A DNA stretch of 23,401 nucleotides from Chrysochromulina tobinii (Eukaryota > Haptophyta > Prymnesiales > Chrysochromulinaceae), in NCBI GenBank assembly GCA_001275005.1, contig JWZX01001159.1, positions 1 through 23,401 of the forward strand, in the 5' to 3' direction. The notes beneath the pieces were generated by a model, which saw nothing but the letters and a program-made list of their open reading frames with translations, had not been told where the DNA came from and ran no database searches. Position numbers and translations under genes: made by a program. Below are positions 17,107-23,401 of this stretch, piece by piece; positions within the stretch are counted from its first letter, which is position 1; each line of letters opens with the position of its first letter.

Positions 17107-17937
17107 TCAGCCCACCTGGTGAACCACGGTCTGCGTCTGAACGATCGTCTGGCGCGTCAGGTCGCCAATCGTCAAGCAGCACCCTAGCTGTGGAACACAC
17201 ACGAATCCGCAGCATGCAATTGTGAAGGGCACCTCATCGTCAGGGGGCAGTGCCGCGCTGTGAACGAGGCAGCAGCACTGGTGCTGCGCTTTGATGCACG
17301 TGGTCTGCTCCTGGAGGCAGCGGATGGCCATGCACACGCACACGATCCCGTCCTGCGGCTGCTCGAGCGCTGGGCTACCTAACTTGAGGCAGCACTCCAC
17401 CTCGAGGCAGCAGAGGACACCCTTGGCTACCACGCCGCAGCAGTCCTCCATGCACGCGCACGAGGTGTTGCAACAGAAGCAGCCGTGGATGAGCGTGAGC
17501 TTCGACTCGTCGATGCTGTCCGGGAGCATCCGGTGCTTCTGCGCAGCGGCAGAGGTATTCACGAAGACGTCCTGTTGCGTGACGAATGTCGTCGGTGGGG
17601 CCGCGACATGAATGATCTGCGGCTGCGGCGCTGCCATGTGGACGTTGACGTTCACTTGAGGCTGAGCGTACTGAGGCTGCTGGGCGTACTGAGGCTGCTG
17701 AGCGTACTGTGGCTGCTGAGCATACTGAGGCTGCTGAGCGTACTGAGGTGCACCCCCGTAGACGGGCTGAGCCATCGGCGGTGCACCCCCGTAGACGGGC
17801 TGAGCCATCGGCGGTGCACCCCCGTAGACGGGCTGAGCCATCGGCGGTGCTCCCCCGTAGACGGGCTGAGCCATCGGCGGTGCACCTTCGTACTGGTAGA
17901 CCGGCTCGCCCATCGGTGGGTTCGGGTTCGGGTACAT
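17107..17937 (-). CDS. MYPNPN Cys-rich protein, copy B
   Basis: 276 residues, single exon, tandem paralogue of copy A. It has four APPMAQPVYGG repeats against two in copy A, followed by PQYAQ repeats and the same Cys-rich domain (GCFCCNTSCACMEDCCGVVAKG...). The C-terminus DLTRQTIVQTQTVVHQVG is identical in both. No signal peptide is seen at the Met, which argues for a cytosolic or membrane-peripheral protein if the Cys are lipidated. Stop-to-stop spacing between copies is 1039 bp. The function is unknown. Confidence 0.82.
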   Translation of the reverse strand: MYPNPNPPMGEPVYQYEGAPPMAQPVYGGAPPMAQPVYGGAPPMAQPVYGGAPPMAQPVYGGAPQYAQQPQYAQQPQYAQQPQYAQQPQYAQPQVNVNVHMAAPQPQIIHVAAPPTTFVTQQDVFVNTSAAAQKHRMLPDSIDESKLTLIHGCFCCNTSCACMEDCCGVVAKGVLCCLEVECCLKLGSPALEQPQDGIVCVCMAIRCLQEQTTCIKAQHQCCCLVHSAALPPDDEVPFTIACCGFVCVPQLGCCLTIGDLTRQTIVQTQTVVHQVG

Positions 17938-18345
17938 GTCTGGTCTGTGTGGGCTCCGCTCGCTTCGGCTCGACCGAGGCTAAGGCAAGCAAGCAAGCAG
18001 GGCAAACAAGTTTTATTCACACCTATCAACACAGTGCAGAACAGTAACCTTCCCCCGACGCGGCGCCCGCACCGCGTGCACACGACCTTCCTTTGCGCTT
18101 TGGAAAATCCACCCGCCTTAAGCCTCCCGGCTCCCCCTCAGAACGCGACGCGAGCTTTACCGATGATAACTACGCGGTTACGCTAGTAAGTACTGGGCTG
18201 CGTGAAGCGCTGCTTAAGGGCGCTGATCGTAGTACTGTATGTTTTATGGCGCACTGCTGGTCCGCTGTCTCTCCCTCTGCCTCCCAGGCCCCGATAGCTC
18301 AATTTCGAGAGACTCTCCCTGCGCGACGGCGCCCTGTGCAACTTT
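17938..18345. other. Intergenic region upstream of Cys-rich copy B
   Basis: Holds the promoter of copy B and the 3' UTR of the EF-hand membrane gene. GGCTAAGGCAAGCAAGCAAGC (17979-17999) is a short GCAA repeat. No gene or clear promoter motif was seen. Confidence 0.5.
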
Positions 18346-19998
18346 CTACCCGTCCCAGCCGCAACATTCTCTATCAGTTATCTCATTCCAAATCCTCAGG
18401 CGTACCTCGCGCCAGAGATTAAATCTCGGCCGTTGCAAGCAGCACGCGCACTGGTCGGCGTCCCCACCGGGTGGCATCGTGCGCCCCAGCAGGACGCCGC
18501 TCATGAAGACGGCCAGGAACGCCAGCGCCCACACGAGCGAGGTGCGGAAGGGGGGAGATCCGTTGGCGGAGGGGGGAGATCCGTTGGCAGCAGCTTTCGC
18601 CCCTCGCCACCCGTTGACGGCTGTGGTAGCCGCCTGCCGCCCCCCCTGCCAACAGTCGACGGCGGTGGCCCTGGCCCCTTTTGCCCAGCTCTGGCCGAGG
18701 GCCTGTCGCACCGCTCGGCTTCTGACGAGTAGCGAGGCCAAGCTCGCGAGGATTCTGACGAGCAGTTGACGATGACGATCGTCCTCGAGTCCGCTGAGGG
18801 CGGCATTCAACTGCGCCAGACGCAGGCCATCGTCGGCATACGCAGCCTTGGATGATTGGCCAGGCTCACCACCATGCAGGGCAGGCGAGGACGAAACCTC
18901 TGGCGAGGACGGCATGGCGTTAGACGAAGACGAGTGCAGGATCGAAAACATGTACGATCGCTTCGAAAATGCCGTTGGGCTTGTTGCTTGGACGGGCAGC
19001 TGCGTCCTGACTTTCTTCCAAGCCTGGCCCGGAGACGAGGCACCATCTCCCGTCTTCGAGGCACCATCTCCCGTCTTCGAGGCACCATCTCCCGGCATAA
19101 AGGGCCTGGGCTCCAAGGGAGCGGCGAGCTCCGGAAGGGGGCGCGGATCACGGTCCGGACTGGGCGAGAACGGACTCAAGGATTGCGAGCCGGATCGCCG
19201 CTCCGCGGGCGCCGACTGCGGATGCGGCGCGGCGGGCGCTAGCACGTCGCCCGGACTCCGACGTTGGCGTTCGCCTGGACTCCGCTTCGTCGGCGAAGGA
19301 CTCCGCTTCGTCAGCGAAGGACTCCGCTTCGTCGGCGAAGGTGTTGATGGGCGCAGGATGTCTTTCAGCTCGCGGTAATCGAGGAAGCCCGAGTAGTCGC
19401 AGTCGAAGCGCCGAAATAGGGCATCCACAGCCTCTGACGTTGCCCGTAGACCCAGCACTGCAAGAGCCCTGCGGAAGTCGGTGGCGGAGATTTTGGTGGC
19501 GACCGCTTCTGGGCGAGGTCGGTCCTCGTCCCACGCATGGAAATGGTCGAGTACCCGGATGCGATTGGCGCGCAGCAGCTCTCTGAGCTGCTCGATGGCC
19601 GCGTCGGGCACTCTGCTATTGGGAGGGATGTGCAGCTTGGTACCTGCGCCTCTCGACCCACCGAGCGGGAGGAAGACGCGCTTCTTCCTCGGATCTCGGA
19701 CGTACGGGCGAAGCCTGTCGAAGATGTCATCTATGCTCAACACGCCGGCCGCGTCCTCGTCGAGTGCCGCGAAGCACCGGTCGATCGCCTCGTCGCTTTG
19801 TTCAGAGTGTCCGAGGCTGCGCACGGCGTTCCGGAAGTCCTCGGGGCAGACGGAGCGCGTCCCCGCTCGCTCGAGGATTTGACGAATTTGGGCCGACTGG
19901 CGGCTGAGCTTTTCGAAGAGGGACGCTCGGTCGTAGTGGGCGGATGCCGTGGAGGGTGGCGACCTGTTCGGCACGCCGGCATCGTGCGCCGTTGGCAT
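18346..19998 (-). CDS. EF-hand protein with C-terminal transmembrane anchor
   Basis: 550 residues, single exon, ATG start. Residues ~25-100 form a degenerate EF-hand pair; the second loop (D80-D91) has Asp in place of the usual final Glu. Residues ~135-215 form another pair, whose last loop D199-E210 (DCDYSGFLDYRE) is canonical and should bind calcium. A disordered Ser/Pro/Arg segment follows, with three TKRSPSP repeats (~222-241) and three GDGAS repeats. A hydrophobic stretch at ~487-505 (SLVWALAFLAVFMSGVLLG) should anchor it in a membrane. The short tail has CACC and CC. It probably senses calcium at a membrane face; partners unknown. Confidence 0.8.
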   Translation of the reverse strand: MPTAHDAGVPNRSPPSTASAHYDRASLFEKLSRQSAQIRQILERAGTRSVCPEDFRNAVRSLGHSEQSDEAIDRCFAALDEDAAGVLSIDDIFDRLRPYVRDPRKKRVFLPLGGSRGAGTKLHIPPNSRVPDAAIEQLRELLRANRIRVLDHFHAWDEDRPRPEAVATKISATDFRRALAVLGLRATSEAVDALFRRFDCDYSGFLDYRELKDILRPSTPSPTKRSPSLTKRSPSPTKRSPGERQRRSPGDVLAPAAPHPQSAPAERRSGSQSLSPFSPSPDRDPRPLPELAAPLEPRPFMPGDGASKTGDGASKTGDGASSPGQAWKKVRTQLPVQATSPTAFSKRSYMFSILHSSSSNAMPSSPEVSSSPALHGGEPGQSSKAAYADDGLRLAQLNAALSGLEDDRHRQLLVRILASLASLLVRSRAVRQALGQSWAKGARATAVDCWQGGRQAATTAVNGWRGAKAAANGSPPSANGSPPFRTSLVWALAFLAVFMSGVLLGRTMPPGGDADQCACCLQRPRFNLWREVRLRIWNEITDRECCGWDG

Positions 19999-20219
19999 CC
20001 TACTTTCCTACGGCGAGAGAGCGCTGAATCGCGACGGTGCCGATGCCGGTCGAGATGTGGCAAATTACCCGATGCGCGCTGCTCTTTCTTGGATTCCTCG
20101 GTTTGGAATCTTACCGGTACCTTTACTTCAAACACTCGTATTCGACCCCCGGTATAGTTCCGCGGCGCGTGTGAAACCACAAAAGAACCCGAGAGGATGC
20201 GGCAACAACGCTCACGACG

Positions 20220-23200
20220 TCATCGAAGCTCATCACCTAGCGGTGCGAGGAGCGCGGCCATAGCGCGCAGGAGGGGCAGCGCACGGCCGGCGGTCATAGC
20301 AGCGGCCGCGCTCACGGCGGGCCGGGGCGGCCGCTCGCGCCCCCCGCACTGGTCGTCACGCTCGCCCGAGCGCGAGCCGCGGACGCTGCCGTTCCCGCTG
20401 CTGCTGCCGCTGCCGCTGCCGCTGCTGCTGCCGTCGTCGGCGTCGCGCGCTTGGAAGGGCGCTTGGAACGGCTTCAGTCCTCGTGAGGGGAGGAGGTCCG
20501 CGAAGATGGAGGGCGGCTCGGTGTCAATCGAGAGCATCAGCTGACCTGTAATGATGTGCAATCATGTGCAATCAGTAGCCATCAGCAGCAATCAGTTGCA
20601 AGGGCTGCTCGGTGTCAATCGAGCGCATCCGTGCCCAAATATGGTTCGGCATCCCAAAGATGGCAATCGAGCGCATCAGAATCGAGCATCATCTCTCACT
20701 GATTGCCTTCCTAATGGTAAAGGTCATCAGTGATGCAATCAGAGAGGCAGTTAGGAAGGCAATTACCGTACGAATGGTAAAGGTCGATGGTGGCATTGCT
20801 CGGCCCGACTCGACCCCGACGTGCCTTGCTCATCTCATTATCGATGACCACGCCTACGTGGCCTATCCCTGGACGGCCGTCGGCTGTTGGGCGCGTGCTC
20901 ACGCTGTACGATCCGTCCGCCTGCCGCAATCAGAGGTCATCAGAGGTCATCAGAGGTCATCAGAGGTCATCAGAGGTCATCACGCTGTACGATCCGTCCG
21001 CCTGCCGCAATCAGAGGTCATCAGAGGTCATCAGAGGTCATCAGAGGTCATCGGAGGTCATCAGAGGCCATCAGAGGTCATCAGAGGCCATCAGAGGTCA
21101 TCAGAGACCATCAGAGGTCATCAGAGGTCATTAGAGGCCATTCACACCTGCCCTTTGGAGAAGCTCGCCTTCACACTTCCCGCCATCGAGCCCAGCTCAA
21201 CCGCGTAGTTCGCGCCCGCGACGGCGCCGCCGTAGCTCGTGGACGCGCCCTCCGAGATTAAGCCCGAGATCCCAATCGAGCCGTGGCGCGAGATTGCGAC
21301 GAGATTGGGAGCGCCGAGAGCGGGCACCGAGCCGTTGATGACCTCGGTCATCGGTAAGAGCACCTGCTCGATGAAGGGACTTCTGATGAGGGACGCAATC
21401 AGAGGCAATCAGAGGCAATCAGAGGCCATCAGAGGCAATCAGAGCACCTGCTCGATGAGGGACTTCTGATGAGGGACGCAATCAGAGGCAATCAGCAGAG
21501 GCAATCAGCGCACCGGGTCGGTGAGGGAGATTCCGCCAGATCCGGAGCTCGCAATCAGATGCTATCAGAGGCAATCAGAGGCAATCAGAGGCAATCAGCG
21601 CACCGGGTCGGTGAGGGAGATTCCGCCAGATCCGGAGCTCAGATTGAATACATGCGCCGTCGCGAGCGTGGCTGAGAGCGACGCCCACTCGCTCGAGAAG
21701 CGAAGGCCCTGTGGGGAGAAGGAGGGGCGCGCCGTGGTGAGCACTTGCATGCAAGCCGCGCCCACCCGCTCGAGAAGGGAAGGGCCTGTGGGGAACTGGA
21801 GGACGCCATCAGGTGCAATCAGGGACGCCAGCATATGCAATTAGTGACGTCATCAGGCGCCATCAGACGCAATCAGACGCAATCAAATGCAATTAGGGAC
21901 GCAATCAGACACCTGCGAGCCGTAGGTTGGGGCGGGGCAGGTGCAGAAGAGAAAGCCATCAAGTAATTGGGGCGCCGATGGTGTAGGCGAGACGAGCTCT
22001 TCCCAGCTCAGAGTGCCGACGAGCTCCGACTGCTTGCAGAAGGAGCAATCGAGGGTGACGGTGTTGCTGAGGGAGGCGGCCCCATCGCCGTGCTCGATGA
22101 TCACGTCGGCTCGCCCGAGGAAGTGCGTACCTGTGGGGAAGGGGGGGAGGATGGCGCCGTGGTGAGCACTTGCATGCTCGATGGTCACGTCGGCTCGCCC
22201 GAGGAAGTGCGTACCGCCCATGATGATAAAACCACTCGGACTGGCGGGGGGGGAGGGAGGGGAGGGGGGAGGGGGTCATCAGGGGTCATCAGAGGTCATC
22301 AGCGGTCATCAGGGGTCATAAGGGGTCATCGGCCGTCCTCAGCCGTCATCAGCCGTCCTCAGCCGTCCTCAGCGCACCTGTACAAACGCGAGCGCGCCGC
22401 GCCGAAGGTGCCATTGCCCAAGATGGCGCCCGACACGGCGCCCGTCGCCGTGAGGGAGATCTCGCCGAGGACGAGCGCGTACGGGCCGCTGATTGCCTTC
22501 GCAATCACGTGCGGCAGCGGCAGCGGCTCGCGAGGCGCCGGCTTCTTGCCACGTGGCGCGCCGAGTTGGGCGCACGCGGGGCCGCCGATCCAGCCGTTGA
22601 GGAAGCGCAAGCCGGGCGGCAGCTCGATGAACATGCACGGCTGATGAGGGAGGCAATCCGCATGCAATCAGGAAGCATGCACGGCTGGGCGACGAAGAAG
22701 ACGTAGGGTCATCAGAGGGTCATTAGAGGGTCATCATATGGTCATTAGAGGGTCATCATATGGTCATCAGAGGTTCATCAGGCGCAATCAGACGTCATCA
22801 GACGCAATCAAGGCTCCTCACCTGAGCGACGAAGACGTCATCATATGGTCATCAGAGGGTCATCAGGCGCAATCAGACGTCATCAGGGCTCCTCACCTGA
22901 GCGACGAAGACGTCGCCGACGGCGAGCGCCGCGCCTCGAGCGTCCACGCTCTGTGAGGCAAGTAGGGACGTGAGGCTGACCTGTGGGGAAAGGGGAGCGG
23001 GGCGCCGTGGTGAGCACTTGCATGCAAGCGACCACGCTCTGTGAGGCCTAATTAGGGACGTGAGGCTGACCTTTTGGCCGTTTAGTCCACGCTCAGGGAC
23101 GCAATCAGGGACGCAATCAGGGACGCAATCAGGGACGCAATCAGGGACGCAATCAGGGACGCAATTAGGGACGCAATCAGGGACGCAATCAGGGACGCAA

Positions 23201-23401
23201 TCAGGGACGCAATCAGGGACGCAATCAGGGACGCAATCAGGGACGCAATTAGGGACGCAATCAGGGACGTGAGGCTGACCTTGGCCGTTGAGTCTACGCT
23301 CAGGGCGCCGGCGACGATGATGTCTTGAATGGCGACCCCGCCCTTGCCGCGCACGGCGACGTGATGGAGCGTGTGACGCAGCAGCGCCCACGGGGATGAG
23401 G
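20220..23401 (-). CDS. 3' nine exons of a large unrecognised Gly/Ser-rich gene (5' end outside)
   Basis: Exons: >23401-23280, 22980-22897, 22640-22378, 22240-22215, 22130-21913, 21708-21604, 21363-21148, 20920-20767, 20545-20220; 503 residues visible, phases all consistent, stop TGA. The fourth is a 26-nt micro-exon. The protein is rich in short beta-like segments with Gly/Ser turns ([59 protein letters not shown]), reminiscent of beta-helix surface proteins. A CSFC..CTC segment and a low-complexity Ser/Gly/Arg C-terminus follow. No catalytic motif was recognised. The exon at 21363 could instead begin at 21382 if a GC donor is used. Its introns are the richest source of duplications in the window. 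Confidence 0.75.
20546..20766 (-). repeat. Large-gene intron 8, with copies of both flanking exon ends
   Basis: TCGTACG|GTAATTG ... CATTACAG|GTCAGC. Inside are GACCTTTACCATT (copy of the upstream exon end, ~20714-20726) and CGCTCGATTGACACCGAGC (copy of the downstream exon start, ~20612-20630). CTGATTGC filler fills the rest. Confidence 0.8.
20921..21147 (-). repeat. Large-gene intron 7, CTGATGACCT decamer array
   Basis: About 17 units of sense CTGATGACCT / CTGATGGCCT (10 bp). A copy of the exon 8 acceptor plus 27 nt of that exon (+ strand CACGCTGTACGATCCGTCCG at 20982) interrupts it; the true copy is at 20901. Confidence 0.9.
21364..21603 (-). repeat. Large-gene intron 6, two exon-edge copies
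   Basis: Contains a copy of the upstream exon end with its donor (+ strand GCGCACCGGGTCGGTGAGGG at 21508, true copy 21599) and a copy of the downstream exon start (+ strand AGAGCACCTGCTCGATGAGG at 21440, true copy 21357). CTGATTGCCT units lie between. Confidence 0.88.
21709..21755 (-). mobile_element. Introner-like acceptor cassette, copy 3
   Basis: Sense: TGCATGCAAGTGCTCACC, ACGGCGCGCC, CTTCTCCCCACAG, ending the intron before the GLRFSSEW exon. It follows a ~30-nt copy of that exon's start (21755-21784), which itself follows another TTCCCCACAG. Confidence 0.75.
21709..21912 (-). repeat. Large-gene intron 5
   Basis: GCTCGCAG|GTGTCTG, then CTGATTGCGT / AATTGCAT / TGATGGCG filler, a TTCCCCACAG site, a ~30-nt copy of the next exon's start, then cassette copy 3. 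Confidence 0.85.
22131..22174 (-). mobile_element. Introner-like acceptor cassette, copy 4 (minimal intron)
   Basis: The whole 84-nt intron 22131-22214 is a 40-nt copy of the next exon's start followed by this 44-nt cassette. It is the simplest example of the architecture. Confidence 0.8.
22241..22377 (-). repeat. Large-gene intron 3, CTGATGACCC array and poly-C tract
   Basis: Sense GTGCGCTGAGG donor, then TGAGGACGGC and TGATGACCCC units, then a CTCCCTCCCC pyrimidine tract ending GCCAG before the 26-nt micro-exon. Confidence 0.85.
22641..22896 (-). repeat. Large-gene intron 2, duplicated donor and duplicated acceptor
   Basis: The upstream exon end plus donor (ACGTCTTCGTCGCTCAG|GTGAGGAGCC) recurs inside at ~22813-22840. 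A ...GTCGCCCAG|CCGTGCATG copy (22672-22700) precedes the true acceptor CCTCATCAG|CCGTGCATG. TGATGACC(C)TCTGATGACC-type filler lies between. Confidence 0.85.
22981..23026 (-). mobile_element. Introner-like acceptor cassette, copy 5
   Basis: Sense: TGCATGCAAGTGCTCACC, ACGGCGCC, CTTTCCCCACAG, before the [10 protein letters not shown] exon. A ~45-nt copy of that exon's start lies directly 5' (23027-23070). Confidence 0.75.
23096..23267 (-). repeat. 12-bp tandem array GGGACGCAATCA
   Basis: About 14-15 nearly identical units (sense CTGATTGCGTCC; two have AATTGCGTCC). Because 12 is a multiple of three, it stays open in several frames and produces spurious repetitive reading frames. Confidence 0.95.

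Larger units (their letters stand above)
15889..17937 (-). repeat. Tandem gene duplication, unit ~1.04 kb
   Basis: 15889-16853 and 16933-17937 are copies that include ~175 bp of 3' flank as well as the coding region (for example GACGTCTTCAACCGAACCGC at 15970 and 17010). Similarity in non-coding flank implies a recent event. The main differences are in repeat number near the N-terminus. Confidence 0.9.
22981..23279 (-). repeat. Large-gene intron 1 in the window
   Basis: 299 nt: donor GCCAAG|GTCAGCC, the 12-bp array, a near-complete copy of the joined flanking exons (~23025-23093), and cassette copy 5. The intron and the next exon share their first 17 bases (GTCAGCCTCACGTCCCT). Confidence 0.9.

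Noticed and set aside
20600-20700. An extra exon coding [18 protein letters not shown] in the large gene
   Set aside because: No AG acceptor gives an open frame into it, and its end is a copy of the next exon. Direct joining of 20767 to 20545 closes in phase.
20921-21147. Box C (RUGAUGA) and box D (CUGA) motifs suggesting a snoRNA array
   Set aside because: The motifs come from the CTGATGACCT repeat itself; there is no terminal stem and no unique guide sequence between boxes.
21364-21603. A GC-AG intron ending at 21383
   Set aside because: It closes the frame, but a plain GT-AG intron ending at TCGAGCAG|GTGCTC also does, in phase 0. The latter also fits the shared GTGC start of intron and exon. 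Kept only as an alternative.
23060-23354. Open frames coding GTQS or LIAS/CVPD repeats
   Set aside because: The 12-bp intron array stays open in several frames; no non-repetitive protein accompanies it apart from the exon ends already annotated.

Overview
The window looks like nuclear DNA of a GC-rich unicellular eukaryote, most likely an alga. A haptophyte-like alga is my best guess, inferred only from style: Ala-rich GC3-rich proteins, a possible plastid-type leader on one gene, EF-hand/MORN proteins and a plant-type UDP-apiose/xylose synthase. Genes sit singly on both strands, are split by short GT-AG introns, have no ribosome-binding sites, and show no operon structure.

Layout. + strand: end of an unrecognised gene (3-351); an EF-hand/PDZ-like/MORN protein (1685-4313); a small protein with a possible leader and a C-terminal membrane segment (4911-5732). 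- strand: a six-exon membrane-anchored alpha/beta hydrolase (8724-6088) and a coiled-coil protein (9820-9326). + strand: a two-exon twin-CX9C mitochondrial-type protein (10012-10522), a protein with four perfect-period 49-residue repeats (11101-12609), and a four-exon UDP-D-apiose/xylose synthase (13221-14840). - strand: a tandem family of Cys-rich proteins (one fragment, two full copies; 15552-17937), an EF-hand membrane protein (19998-18346), and the last nine exons of a large unrecognised Gly/Ser-rich gene that runs off the right edge (23401-20220).

The most striking content is in the introns. Two classes of intron filler recur in different genes. The first is a compact ~40-47 bp cassette with the shared motif TGCATGCAAGTGCTCACC, then CGGCGC and a terminal CCCCACAG. 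It occurs five times in three genes, always in sense orientation and always forming the 3' end of an intron. The second is arrays of 8-12 bp units whose sense strand reads CTGATTGC or CTGATGACC. In several introns the filler is flanked by a 24-48 bp direct repeat of the start of the downstream exon. Some introns even contain copies of the already-joined exon-exon sequence. This is what introns created by local tandem duplication plus insertion of a splice-acceptor cassette would look like. I regard it as the candidate undescribed system in this window: an introner-like element with unusually long flanking duplications.

Gene models were built by hand from reading-frame continuity across GT-AG junctions. 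All exon phases given for the hydrolase, synthase, CHCH gene and large right-hand gene close exactly. Names rest on remembered family motifs, not on database searches.
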